A program made the position numbers and the translations under genes. Shown piece by piece: positions 12,110-23,427 of a stretch of DNA of 64,000 bases. The notes under the pieces were generated by a model. The model was not told the origin of the DNA. It saw nothing but the letters and a program-made list of their open reading frames with translations, and searched no databases. Each line of letters opens with the position of its first letter. Within the stretch, counting starts at the first letter, position 1. The stretch is taken from positions 1-64,000 of the forward strand of contig JANBPK010001051.1 in the NCBI GenBank assembly GCA_027579435.1, given 5' to 3'. Source of the stretch: Candolleomyces eurysporus. Lineage: Eukaryota > Basidiomycota > Agaricomycetes > Agaricales > Psathyrellaceae.

Positions 12110-13425
12110 TCAAAGAACGAGCAAGTCGTCATCAGAGTCGGAATCGGCGTCGGCTGGACATCCCATAGCTGCGAAGTCCTCTTCGAAAGGGGACACGACC
12201 TCGGTTTGGGCGGGGGGTACGGGGTATTTCGTGCCCCCAATGACGACATCGTGGATAACCTTATTGATTCTGCGAAAGTTGATTTAATCAATACCCTGTG
12301 ACCAAAGAAACAGGAGCCGAAAAAATTCACTTACTCAGCAGAGTGGGTGACCGTCCCAAAGTGAGGTGCGTCCTTCACACTCAGGAGCCTGGCATTCAGA
12401 CCTGCATCCTCGAGTCGATCGAGGAGCTCTTGCGCATACGTTATGGGATACGCGATGTCCGCACCGCAGTGGATCAACGTAATTGGACACTCGATTTGCT
12501 TGAGCAAGGCAGGCGAATGAGGCTTGCGGTCGCAGAAGAACTTCACGGAGACGGTGTGCAACATCTCGAGCCGGTCTCGAGTCCAGTTCCGCAAAGCGTC
12601 CGGGACGGTTAATTGAATCATACTGGGGAAAGCGGGGATGTCAGTTAAATAGGAGTTACTGAAGAATGGATCGTACGTTTGTATCAACTTTGTTTGCTGC
12701 CCGTTGAAGCCGAGTTGAAGGGCACCACAGACCGCGTCGAGGAGTGCCTCTTCGTCTGGGTTGTCCGCATCTTGTTGACTTGCAGCCCAACACTCGTAGA
12801 TTTCTGTACGGCCTTCGGCTACATCGGCCGGCTGAGACATAAAATAAGCTCTCTGATTGCGAGACTGAACGCGGATGACCAAGGGGCATACCTCTTCCAG
12901 TGGCAGCGGCGAGACCATTGTCAGGGACAGGACCTTGTCTGGGTGGGCAACGGCGAGCTGCAACGAGACACATCCTCCCAACGAAAGTCCAACTACATGG
13001 CAAGCGGGTAATGAAAGTGCTTGCTGTGAGAATGCATATGGTTATCTCCTGAGACAAGGACACATAGTCACATCGAACTAACCATGAAGTGGTAGACATC
13101 CTCCGCAGCTTCTGCTCGTCGAAAGTCCGAAGGCACGTCTCCCTTAGTCTTTCCATGAATCCTGGCGTCGTACCCGACGAGGTTAAACCGTCTCAGCTTG
13201 GGGTCGCAGAATTGAGCTGATAGTTTTGACACTCAGCCACAAGATCGGACACAGGAGGTAGGATGACTCACGATGAAAGATATGCTGACTCACATAGACC
13301 GGGTGCAAGAAAAGAATAGTCGGCAACGACGGGTCGATGCAGGTCGCCGATGTGCGCGTAGGGGTTGAGATGTTATAATGAAAGGTCGCAGGGCCCGAGG
13401 GTGTCTTGGTGGTAACGAAAGGCAT
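12110..13425 (-). CDS. Alpha/beta hydrolase
   Basis: Four exons: 13425-13272, 13216-13083, 13023-12335, 12269-12110 (378 aa). All three introns have GT..AG ends and preserve frame. The nucleophile elbow GLSLGG is encoded at the start of exon 3. A LRRFNLVGYDARIHG strand lies before it in exon 2, and LIHCGADIAYP plus DAPHFG near the end supply the expected acid and histidine. The C-terminus ends in an acidic run (DADSDSDDDLL). The family covers esterases, epoxide hydrolases and related enzymes; the substrate cannot be told. It is transcribed away from the Rad51-like gene's 3' end. The start is the ATG of MPFVTTKTPSG; no in-frame upstream exon is evident. Confidence 0.88.
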
Positions 13426-14095
13426 TTTGGAGGCTTGAAAACAGAATGACTACCCAATTCTCGTCCTCTTGATTTATGAACGTTACGACGAGGAGGCAGT
13501 GCTATTGAATAGACGAAGACGTCTCTCAGGAACGTTGGGTAGGGTAGGAGTGGCGAGAGAATGAAGTAGGGATGTCCGACGATGGCGAGCAGGCACACTC
13601 CCGGTGCCTGCTCGATCAAGGATTTAAATATGTACATTGTGGGGCGCTTACGATGATCGAGGGTTACCACCTTCGGATCCCGCTTGAGCCCGCTGATTTC
13701 ACCCACGCATGTGTGACCATCCCTTTCCATTTAATATTGGCCAAGCAAGCGGCATGTAACGATGCGCGGCACATATCTCGTTTGATAAAGGATAAGCGAA
13801 AAGCACAGGGGTGTCCACTGGAAAAACGCAGGTTTTCGCCTGCGAAGATGTTGGAGTGGGTGTGCACGCTGTTCGAGGAGCGCCACAAGACCGTTTAACA
13901 AAGTAGCACGACAATTTGGTGAAACGGCAAGAGATTAGTTTGGGAAGTCAAAGACTGAAACTGGCCAAGAGATGTAGCGTGAGTCGCATGGCAGGTTGGT
14001 TGCAGCCAATGAGATCTTAATGAGAGTCAATTGGGCAGCCATAGTCAATCATCGAGATCGAGGGAATTGCCGTCGTGGGAGGCCCCGATCACAAC
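13426..14095. promoter_or_regulatory. Upstream region of the hydrolase gene and 3' flank of the Rad51-like gene
   Basis: About 670 bp between a minus-strand start codon (13425) and a minus-strand stop (14096). It holds the 11-bp inverted repeat described separately and a second, shorter palindrome (CGCAGG..CCTGCG near 13827-13844). No coding region is supported; the ORFs at 13572-13898 (plus) and 13664-13914 (minus) resemble nothing and overlap each other. Confidence 0.45.
13586..13614. repeat. Perfect 11-bp inverted repeat upstream of the hydrolase
   Basis: Arms CGAGCAGGCAC (13586-13596) and GTGCCTGCTCG (13604-13614) are exactly complementary with a 7-nt spacer. It sits about 160 bp upstream of the hydrolase start codon. 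It could be a binding site for a dimeric regulator or a hairpin in the 5' transcript; nothing in the sequence decides between these. Confidence 0.6.
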
Positions 14096-15494
14096 TTATG
14101 CAGCCGCGTGGGCGTACCGGCAGATTGTATAGGCCTCCACGAGAGCGCCGCAATCGGCTTCAGGACACGAGAGCACCCTGACGAAGCTGCCGAAGAGCGC
14201 GAATGAGAGCAAGAATGAGAATTAAATGGGCATCTCGATGCTTCCAATGCTCACCCTGACGTCTGGCTATCCGGTGAGAATACCACTCTCCAGGACTTTC
14301 CAGATGGAAGATATGTAGTACCTGTGGTTGTTACAGCCCCCGTCGGTCCAAGCGTCCCATTTTGCACAAAAAGGGGCACGCTACCTAGCTGCGGTACCAT
14401 CACTCCAAGGGCACCGGTTTCAAATGTGCCAGGGGAGCCATCAGAATTAACCATCTTGGTCGCCAATTGGCTAGTGGTCATGACCTTTCCATGCCGCCAG
14501 GTCAGCATCGGGACGGGTGATCGAGGGCTCTAAGTTTGAAAGGGAGAGGATCTCTCACCGTGACTTGGTTGTTCGCTGTAAACTTGGCAAGAATCTGCTT
14601 TATTTTCTGAAAAAGTGCCGTTTTAATTGCTGGCTTCAGTTCGGGAGACTGGAATAGGAAGGAAATTGAGCTGAGTATCAAAATCACGTCCTAAAAAATG
14701 TCGTATTTGAATTCAAACAGTCAGCATACGAACGTAAAAAAGCAAGCTTTGAATAGAAAAGTCAAAAGATCCGACCTTCGAGGCGTTTCCCGATACGTTT
14801 GGCAACCGTTCCATGAAGACCATGAATTCGGATAGTGTTGGAACTCTACAGTATTGAATGTTCCTTGGAGCGCTTGATGGTGAACCTACCATATTTCATC
14901 GCCGAGGGAAGCAGCTGATTTGTTCCCACTTACCTTGGGAAAGCTCAAGGAGACGCCGCATGTTCATCATACCCTGACAGTCTGCAGGGCCATGAAAATG
15001 CGCTCAACGAGTGTAAATGTATTACTTGACTCTCTCACCGACGACAACGACTCGATCGCCGAGTTTCACGAATTGCTGGATTACGTTCATTGCCACAAGA
15101 TCTTTGGGACTTCCTGGTGGACCTGACAATTCCATAATCTGACCGCGCTGAATGCCGCCCTTCAAGAGTTTGTCAAGACCAGAACATCCCGTCGATATTC
15201 TTTCAGACGCTTGGGCCAGCACTGCAGCTGATTGTAAGGCAGGAACGACACCAGGAATAGTGCCAAGTGGCTCTTGAAGAGCAAGAATCTGCTGTGCAAT
15301 CTCACGAGGGATACCAGTGTCTGATTTCGTCAACTCCACGCTACATCAGGAAACCGGTATCAGGGCGAACCTCGAATCAATCTCTCAGCCGTGGCGCTGG
15401 CAAGGTCCTTCTGGGATTCGTATCCAGCGGCTGTCAGGAGTGAGATAGCCTCCTTGGGCAGAGGAAGGGATAATATAGAGCGGCTTGATGACAT
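14096..15494 (-). CDS. RecA/Rad51-family DNA repair protein with degenerate Walker motifs
   Basis: Seven exons: 15494-15371, 15320-15039, 14981-14934, 14843-14776, 14690-14559, 14484-14255, 14177-14096 (321 aa); all junctions keep frame. The N-terminus (LPLPKEAISLLTAAGY) resembles the helix-hairpin segment of Rad51 paralogues. ERISTGCSGLDKLLKGGI is the typical entry to the RecA core. SPELKPAIKTALFQKIKQIL and TTSQLATKM are further landmarks of this family. Walker A reads GPPGSPKD instead of GPPGSGKT, and the Walker B strand reads DVILILSSISF, where an aspartate is expected before the SIS. ATP binding may be impaired, so this could be a structural paralogue of a Rad51 complex. The last exon is the least certain. 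Confidence 0.8.
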
Positions 15495-15795
15495 GGATCT
15501 GCAAACGAGGTATATCGTGGTGGCACTGAGGCAACCAATATTTGGTGAGCTCGAGATCGTGGCATCGCGGTCACGCGGAAATCACGCCCTGACCCTTTCC
15601 GCGAGCTCAGGCCTGAGGCCGCTGATCGATTTAGAGTGAACCCGCCCGGAAAGGTAACTCTTTCTCATAACTTCAATCTCGCTAAGCAGGGTGCCTGCCA
15701 CGCTTCTCTTTCACTGCGAGCCTCGACTTCCAAGCACAGTAAGATTCGACAGTTTCATTTAAATTTCGAGCTTTTTCTGAACGGTGCTGCTAGAA

Positions 15796-17656
15796 ATGCG
15801 AATCAGGCGCAGGAAACTAGCTCACATTCATAGTCTTCCGGACGAACTTCTCGAGACTATCTTCCACCGTGCAATTGAGAGGCCCCAGTCCTACATCCCT
15901 ACGGATTCATCCGCAATTTGGATATCGACCCACGTCTGCAAGCGTTGGCGCTCAGTCGCCATATCCAGTCCCAGACTGTGGTCGGACCTCGGGGCGATAT
16001 CATTCGGGTACTCCTTGTCGAATACCCAAAAGGCGAACATGTTTCATCGAATTGAACTGCACCTCGAGCGTTCCATCACCTATCCCATCTCCTTTACGTT
16101 TTTCTCACATCCGGCGCTACAACTCCGCGATTGGACTGATAGAGACAAGATCTTGTTGCTTCTGACTAGGTATTCATCACAATGGCAAAGTGTCCATCTC
16201 ACTTTGACCTTCAGAACCGCTGAACAATGTCTTCAAGGCGTTCATGGCAGAATCCCTCTACTTCGTGACTTGACCCTCGAGCTACAAGACGGCTTTCAAT
16301 CGTATAAGCTAGAATGCTTCGCGGACGCCCCTTCTCTCCGGACCGTCAAGATATGTGGACGGCCATTCTCTCGTACATTGATACTACCCATCCAAATTCC
16401 ACTACCTTGGGCCCAACTGGTGGAATATCAAGAAGACGGATCGTACCGGACGGGATTCGCGAAGGCTCTTTCAACCTCAGAATCCCTGACCTCCCTTTCT
16501 TGCACAGAACGAAGGCCCATACTTTCGCATCTTACCATGAAACACAATTCGCTGACAGAGCTCAATCTCACCCTTGCCGTACTAACGCGGTCTTCTCTCC
16601 TTCGCAACCTTCGCCTCCCATCCTTGACGAATCTAAGGATCACTTGTGTCGAAGTGTATGGTCAAATCGTCTTAATCGACGTATACACTCTCCTCCTCCT
16701 CTCGGAGTGTTCATTGCACTCTCTGACTTTAGATGGACCGGTCACTTCAGAAATAGAGCTATCCCACATTTTGGAATTATGCAAAGACCTCCGTAGATTA
16801 CGTCTCAGTCGCGTATCCTGCGCAACCCTTCAACGATTATCCCTCCCCCAATCAGGGCCTCAGCTACTTGTCCCCCACCTTCAAGAATTCTCCCTCCATC
16901 CCCAGGCTCCCTATGGTGAAGGGTTCCTTGATCCCATTTTCTCCGCCATGGATAACTTCGCGAGATCTCGAGACTCGATGCATCAGAACGGCGTGATACC
17001 CCAGAAGTTGCACCTAAAAGTCGTTTTGCCGCGATATTTTCATTGGATCCCACCAAAAATGCGTCTCCTTGCGCAGCTGGAGGGGTTTCCATCGACCGAG
17101 GCTGGCGACGCGACTTCCGAATCAGCAGATCAGGACTCGCCTCAGAATCACACGTTGGATTGGGCCAGCGTCGTTGCCGAAAGCTCAAGAGTGGCCGATT
17201 ATCGCACCATTCGTCGATGGGAACGGGTTTTGTGCGCGAATGAATACTTGCGGTTCTCCTCTCCGCTTGGAAGGATGAAGCGTTGGCCTCGAGTTTGTTC
17301 TTCAATTCACAAAATACTGAATGAGATGGAGGTATGGCCGATCACAAGTTTCACCTTGCCATTGCTCTATGTAAGTCCACGGCGTCCTCCCTTCATTGAG
17401 TCCTCATCGTTGACTGCTTTCTTTGCAGTGTACGAATATTCCGCGGGCCCTCAATCGCGCGTCATTTCAGATTCCAGGAAGCAAGCTTCTCAATTTCGCT
17501 AATCGCGCTCGAAGAATTCTTGACTCATGGAGGCCCCACCTCATAGCTGATGCTAAGGCGAATCGACGTTGGGCGATGTCCGGTGATGATTCAATTATAT
17601 ATGTGCATGCCGATGATGGTGAGCCTTCTTCCATTCGTACCCAGGAGTGTCTGTGA
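15796..17656 (+). CDS. F-box protein, module D copy
   Basis: Exons 15796-17370 and 17429-17656 (600 aa). F-box-like domain at about residues 12-58 (LPDELLETIF, VCKRWRSV, SPRLW), long leucine-rich region, and the conserved 76-codon last exon (PGSKLLNFANRARRIL, DSIIYVHADDG). It is the most diverged of the four copies and has small in-frame insertions, for example around RTLILPIQIPLPWAQL (about 16375). The intron has gtaagt and ctttgcag ends at the same position as in A-C. Expected role: Skp1-binding adaptor of an SCF ubiquitin ligase; target unknown. It is convergent with an intact wax-synthase-like gene. Confidence 0.87.
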
Positions 17657-17839
17657 CTGATTCATTGGTTGTCGTTGGGGGCTTGCCGCGGTAGAGAGAC
17701 GAAGTTCGGATGAACAGGCTTGGAATATTGTTGTTAGTTTGCCCGCTCAAAGTTCGGCGCTCCCCATGTAAAACCCAGACTTTCGTTGGCGATAAAATAC
17801 GTTCAAATTAATCCTGAGACAAATACCTACAGAATATCC

Positions 17840-19134
17840 TTAGTGAAACGAAAAACCGGGTATAAACGCCCTTATCCAATCCGCGATTGAAAGGATCATC
17901 GAACTCTGCCATCCATCTGGCATATCGAATCCTGCCTTGACCACAGGTTCCAGCCACATCGGCAAAGTAGCTGTAAACCAACATAAAACCCAGAGGTACC
18001 CTACCGTTCTCCTGGTCCATTTTGGAACCATAATTCCTGCCAATCGGACAAGATGCGAAATGAATTGCTCGAAAGCGATGGCGAGTGGCTGTAGCATGAA
18101 GAATTTCATTGCACCCATGTTCCAGGAGTGAATGATTGCGTAGTCGCCGAGACAATGTACGATTGAGGAGATGAGGAATGCAACGGATAGTTTGAGGAAG
18201 CCTCGCACGAGTTTATTGGTTGGATTTAGCCTGTTAGCGACGAACGTAGCGTGGGCCAAGAAAAACTGCGAGCTCGAAGTCAGCGATCGCGGTTCTCGAC
18301 ATATGCCTAGCGATGAGCGTGATTGTGTTACTTACTCTCCTATAATTCTGATGCCAAACCCGTCTGCAAAAATACATCGTTAGTCTTCCATCTGTATTTC
18401 CAAAGCGATGAGAAGAAGTAGACGCACCTCCATAGATTGTGAACACTGTAAGCGTCACCGAAAGACCCGAAAAGCGGGGGCCACTGCGAGGGATCAGAGA
18501 GTCCAGCCGCAACCGAAATCATCGAAGCCATGCAGTAAAACGTGCTGAGCGACGCTTTAACAGTCAAGGGATGACCCAACACCGCCGGCCGCACCCACCA
18601 CTTCTGCGCGCTAAACCGAGGGTACGGCTTGTGGAAACTTGGGTTAAGCTCCATGAGCAGGTCACCCAGCATGTACAAGGCGCAGATCTCGCCTATATTT
18701 AGGAGTTGTCGCAGTATGAAGTCGAGGCGGCCGCGATACGGCCTCTTTGGGTGTGGTATATAAGGAGTGGCTTCATGTTCCCATCCAACTCCACGAAACG
18801 AGGTATAAAGGTCGAACGACCACTTGAATCGGTCCCAAAATGGTCTCTCGGAGATCGGAGAGCCTTGTCCCTTCTTCCTTAGTTCGTTTTGCACGTCGGT
18901 GAGGAGAAGGAAATCCGACATCATGAAGAGATTCGTCGCGTGGCAAAGATTGGTTGTGTAATCCATGAAGATGTCGTCAGTGTGGGTGTAGAGCATGGAT
19001 AGGAGGCCGAGAGAGGCGACGGGAATGAATAGTAGCCATCGTTTGGGAGAGGGTCGAGCTGCGCAGCTAAGCAGGGAGAGCAAGGTGACGAATGGGAGTC
19101 GTAGAGTGGCTATCGGTTCTTGAACTTTCAACAT
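17840..19134 (-). CDS. Wax-synthase-like membrane O-acyltransferase, module D (intact)
   Basis: Three exons: 19134-18428, 18363-18336 (28 nt) and 18265-17840 (386 aa). The frame is continuous across both introns. The N-terminus is hydrophobic (TLLSLLSCA, LLFIPVASLGLLSML). FRGVGWEHEA, WPPLFGSFGDAYSVHNLWR, the micro-exon RRVWHQNYRR, then HCLGDYAIIHSW and VGYLWVLCWFTATLPMW give the layout of fungal wax-synthase-domain proteins (MBOAT-like), including the W-H-Q motif and the His of HCLGDY. Such proteins transfer acyl groups to alcohols in the endoplasmic reticulum membrane; the acceptor here is unknown. It is the functional counterpart of the three relics in modules A-C and a paralogue of the gene at 40101. 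Confidence 0.88.
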
Positions 19135-20640
19135 TTGGGTAATAAGTTAATAAGGGCGGAGCGGTGACAGACCTTATATACCTTCTCTGAGCATGTTCCT
19201 AACTCGGGGATCGACTGGACGGGTGCCAGGTGAACTTGACAGTCGAGTCGGACCTGGGCTGATCCGGAGCCAACTTGATCCGAGCCTGACTAGCACTGGT
19301 AGGTGGCGTGATCACTGTTCAAGGTGTATGGCTCTGCAATCCACGACATCTGGGCCGAATTTTGTATGTAAACCTGTCAATAGAGCAAGGAGGTACCACC
19401 GACCTCTTTCGTACGACGCCAAGGCATCAATCCCCCTCTTTTCAGCAACGACCATATCGGTCTGTCGATCCTAACGACGTCCCAATTGCCCCAGACCCGA
19501 GTACGACAGCGGCACCGTTGACTGCTTCAAGACCTACTGTCACCCCCTCTTCGCGTTAAAGAATCACGGGAATCTGGGTTTGTACTTCCTTGATATACTC
19601 ATACTTCTCCCGACCCGATCGTCCTAGCAAGCATCCACTCCTGTCCGTTTCTTTCAACATCCTACTTTCTTTAGTTGTCCATTTTTCAGAGCTAGAGCTA
19701 CATAACATGTATTTGCCGACTTATTGCGATATTTTACTTGACCTCGCCTCAGAGAGTTGCGACACCATGGCGAAGTGGCCGTGTGTCGCTCGAAAAATGC
19801 ACAACGAAATTCGAATCCTAAAATCGGGATGCAGGCTGCTGGTAGTCGTGGAAGATTGTAAGTTATTTTTGATATGTGCACTTCCTGTAACACAAAAAAC
19901 AAAGGAAAATCAGCACGAATGTCCACCTAATAAGACTGAATAGTAGATATACAGTCAGCAAAAAGAACGGTCGCTCTACGCGAATAAAAATACGCAGCAA
20001 AATGAAATAGCCATAAGTAGAAACAATTGAGACGTTCACACGACCACGTACGATGCAGAGATAGTAATTCAACCATCCGAAGAACGTCAGCTTGACAACC
20101 AGAGGCGTGATTGCGATGGCTTCAACAAAAGCGTAGGCTTGAGAGAAAGGTCAACGAGAGATCTCGTGCTCGCGTCACGCCCACAAAGTTGCAAATCCCC
20201 CCTNCCCCCCGAACCACCTCTAGTTGCAGTAGCACTCGTCCACCACCGTGACCGTCTCGATCCTCGTACTCCTCATCCCGCGCCACAATAGGAGCTGTGA
20301 ACATCGTCAGACCTAAAATGTACCTACCAAACCACAGGCCTGAGATGGGGCACCGATGTCATCAATGGAAAACTCGCGATGAGAACCCCGCTACTGTTAC
20401 CAGCTTGAAGGTGGTTCGGATGACGTTCGGCAACAATCAGAACGGCGATCAGGGGCCAAAATTCGAACTCACCTTCAGATCTGTGCCCGCTTAGTAAAGC
20501 CAGGCTGAAGCTGGGGACATCACAGCTACACCTGCAGACATCCCCGTTGTTTTGCCTAACGAAGGGTTACAACGTTGGCCTTTTTACTGTACACGCCTTC
20601 GGAAATTTGATACCGCCAAGCTACCAAAAGAAAAAAAGTT
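19135..20640. other. Intergenic region between module D and tRNA-Gly
   Basis: About 1.5 kb. The first 140 bp are the upstream region of the wax-synthase gene and match the flank after module C. The rest carries only short overlapping ORFs on both strands (19193-19559, 19590-19943, 20297-20494) without recognisable domains. An ambiguous base sits in a C-run at about 20204. Confidence 0.45.
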
Positions 20641-20713
20641 TCCGGGTACGAGGAATCGAACCTCGAGCTTCCGCAGCGGGAATGCGGCCATGTTGCCTTT
20701 ACACCATACCGGA
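20641..20713 (-). tRNA. tRNA-Gly (anticodon CCC)
   Basis: On the minus strand, the T arm CGAGG-TTCGATT-CCTCG is perfect and the anticodon arm CCGCA-TTCCCGC-TGCGG places CCC at positions 34-36. The D arm contains the usual GGTGTAAAGGC-type segment. The acceptor arm is TCCGGTA against TACCCGG, with one C more than a perfect stem would need (a mismatch or bulge; the CCC run may be a homopolymer miscall). A T-run directly after the 3' end (20631-20640 on the plus strand as A-run) fits RNA polymerase III termination. No intron is seen. Confidence 0.85.
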
Positions 20714-21100
20714 AAGTTGAATCAATTGGCTTGCAGAGTTCATGACAATGAATCAAAGGTAGAGTTTGATGGCCCCTCGCACCAGTGAGTTAAAAGCTCT
20801 CCGAAAAATAAAAATGAAAGTGGTAGTCAATGAATGTAGCTCTACAGGAAGGAAATGGTGAGTGAATTCTACCCTTTTAATGCTGTTGGCAACATCTGCG
20901 AAGAGGGACCACGCAGCCCTGACTGATGCCAATAAAGTTGACTGTACATTGGGAAGTGGGCCGTCGCTTCGCGTGGCAGCTTGTCCGAGGCATTTTGGCT
21001 CACGTTTAGTCTACAGAGTTTGAACTCACCATTCAGCATTAAATGCTGCAGGTCTTCACCATCTCCCTCCCTCAAAAGACTCGTCCCCCATCGTTTATAA

Positions 21101-21860
21101 TCAGTTAAAATTTCTACTTTGATTGCAGAAAAACTCAGTTTGCCCTGGTAAACAAGAGACGGAGTCTACCACGTCGGGTGAAGACATCCAAATTTGTGGG
21201 GGGTGCCAACAGAAACGGACCATGCCTTTGACGCTGAATGTTTTTCTCCACCGCATTGGACAGAAACATCCACAGGGGCGTTTCCAATGATGGTTAGAAT
21301 CCAAAGTGTTTAAGCCTTGCTCCTTCAAGTTTTGGACCATTCTTTCAACGTCTCCTGCGTAATCAAGGACCATGCACTCGTTTGCAACGAGCATGCGGGG
21401 AAAGAATGAAATGATATTCCTCGCTGTCATGAATGTCATGTCAGCCATGGTGGGAGCCACGAGGATTACCGACAATATACCTTTCTCGCTGACTGTGACC
21501 CCAACCGAATCAAACTGTACATGAAAGGAATTATGAATTGCAGGTAACTCTAAAAACCAGCTGGATAAAAATGCATATGTCCAAGTCATCGTCAAGCTTG
21601 ATGAACTGAGTGAAAGAGTGCGCGACGTCTTTGTAATGACGACCAACAGGCTCGTAAACACGGTCGTAGTTGTACTTGGCCAACGCAGAGGAAATTGATT
21701 CATCCCGAAAAGGACGGGGAGCAAGTAAGGTTGAATGGAGCAACAGCAAACGGAACCGGAGACCAGCCCCACCCCAATTCAAACCAACGATAATGCGAGA
21801 GGGCCGCCAACACTGGAGCTCGCTCTTAGGATGTTGACACACTAAGTTATACCTTATCAC
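21101..21860 (-). CDS. Unrecognised protein-coding gene, probably two exons
   Basis: Two adjoining minus-strand reading segments look protein-like but lie in different frames: 21860-21531 (SFTQFIKLDDDLDICIF, then QLVFRVTCN) and about 21520-21101 (MADMTFMTARNIISF, CFCPMRWRKTFSVKGM). A short intron near 21546-21515 ending in tttcatgtacag could join them, though it would be unusually short. The start is not fixed; the first ATG is at 21860. The second part contains several Cys and Trp (HHWKRPCGCFCP), which might bind metal. I do not recognise the family. It may be a gene fragment. Confidence 0.35.
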
Positions 21861-22248
21861 TACTTTATATGCTCTTCCCTGCTGTTCCTGAGACTCCCTT
21901 CATGCTTTGTAGCCGCGCTCGCTGACGCACGCCTGCGGCGTGCTCGCTCTCGCGCTCGAGAGAGGGGAGCCTGAAGACGGATGACCAAATGGCGGTTGGG
22001 AACACTGGCCCTTTTTTTCTCAAAGGCACCTACAAGCACCCACAAGTTGTACCTTGTTTACTTGTGAAAATAAAATCCAGTCAGGCGCTGCGGCGAAGCC
22101 GGCTTTGAGGGTTATAAAACATTGGTTTACGGCCGAATCGGACAGCCCATGAGGACTAACACGAGGCATGCTAACGTGACCCTCAAAATATATATCAAAC
22201 GCTGTTGTTTCTTTCCTCAGCTTCACTTCCGCAACTTGTATTCGGAAT
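21861..22248. promoter_or_regulatory. Intergenic region upstream of the BTB gene
   Basis: About 390 bp between the unrecognised minus-strand gene and the plus-strand BTB gene, so probably a shared upstream region. It contains a GC-rich stretch with CACGCC-TGC-GGCGTG and a pyrimidine tract (TTTCTTTCCTCAG) about 30 bp before the BTB start codon. No ORF of interest. Confidence 0.4.
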
Positions 22249-23427
22249 ATGTCTGGCGATAACAAATCCGTTGAAGCGTCCACGATGGGGACTCGGCGGC
22301 GTCCACAGCCTGTTCACTGGAATTGCGTCTTCTTCAAGGTATGCTACATCAAGTCGTCGCCACAATGCGGTCAGCACGATATTAACAGAAGCTCTTTGGT
22401 GTCAGGTCGAGGAGATCACATTCTCGGTACCACCTCACAGACTCATCGAGAACTCGGACGTCTTTGCTGGAATGTTTAATCTACCAACAGGTAAAGATCA
22501 GACAATTGAGGGGAGCGACATGGAGCATCCCATTGTGTTGGAGGGCTATCAAGCCTCCGACTTTGATGCCTTACTGAGAATTTTATACCCCACGTAAGCC
22601 GCTCCGCAGATGATTACCTTTCAAGCTTTGGTTGAACTCCTATTGCCTTAGACTCCGCGATCTGATATCCGGAACGTTTAAGTTAGAGAAGGAGGAGTGG
22701 GTTGGTATACTCAACCTGTCAACCAGATGGCAAATGAAGGAGGTCAGTCTTGCTGGAAAATGCGCGACCCCGTCCACTGAATACCATTGTACAGGTTAGG
22801 GAGCACGCGATAAAGAACTTGTCGAATATATCTTTGAGCCCCGTGGAGAAGGTGGTTCTCGCTCGCGCTCATAAAGTGGCCAAATGGCTCAAAGAGGGGT
22901 TCACGGAAATCCTGACTGAAAATCCCATTCGACCCTTGGACGAGCTTGAGACGCTGGGCCTGAAGACTGCATGCCGCTTGCTATGGATTCGGGACCAGAC
23001 CATTTCGCACAAGGCCAATGGACTGGGATTTGGTGTCACAATCAGTAGTTTGGTCTGTCCGGGTGGGCATGCGATGTTCACCAGCGCACTGAGCTGCAAC
23101 GGCTGCGCTCGGCCAATATCGATCGACGATACCGAGGCAATCCATCTGTACGATACCTCCTCTGTCCAGATCAAAGATAGCGGCGGCTGTGAACCCACCA
23201 GGTCAAGATTCGTCATTAACCTGCAAATCCTGAGATGCCGGTATTGCACGGACCGCCCAATTGGGCGTCAGGATCAGTACTGCAACTCGTGCGAGACCTG
23301 GATTAGCTATACGAATTTCAGACTCCTACCTCCAGGATCTCGTCAGAGCCCTGGACCCGGATTCGAAGTGAACGTCGACGAAATATTCAAGGAGGAAATA
23401 GCAAGCTACGAATCTTGGGACCAGTAG
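22249..23427 (+). CDS. BTB/POZ domain protein with cysteine-pair C-terminus
   Basis: Four exons: 22249-22338, 22406-22593, 22652-22742, 22795-23427 (333 aa), all with GT..AG introns in frame. VEEITFSVPPHRLIENSDVFAGMF followed by HPIVLEGYQASDFDALLRILYPT is the BTB/POZ fold used in homodimerisation and Cullin-3 recruitment. The middle (EEWVGILNLSTRWQMKEVR, ARAHKVAKWL) resembles the helical extension after BTB domains in mushroom proteins. The C-terminal part has C-x2-C pairs (SCNGC, RCRYC, YCNSC) that could bind zinc. Such BTB proteins are strongly expanded in Agaricomycetes; the function here is unknown. Confidence 0.85.

Larger units (their letters stand above)
15640..19280. repeat. Module D (fourth F-box / wax-synthase copy)
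   Basis: Homology to modules A-C begins abruptly at about 15643 (CCCGCCCGGAAAGGTAAC), 150 bp upstream of the Rad51-like start codon, and ends near 19275 with the ACTGGACGGGTGCCAGG segment also present after module C. It contains a convergent pair: F-box gene (plus) and wax-synthase gene (minus), whose stop codons lie about 180 bp apart. Both reading frames are intact, so this looks like the best-preserved version of the module. Confidence 0.85.

Noticed and set aside
12656..13156. 166-aa minus-strand ORF overlapping the hydrolase
   Set aside because: It is another frame of the hydrolase exons; the GLSLGG frame fits the family and the splice sites.
15321..15370. Frameshift in the Rad51-like gene between exons 1 and 2
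   Set aside because: A 30-nt intron ending gatgtag was first considered; using the acceptor aaatcag gives a 50-nt intron and exact frame.
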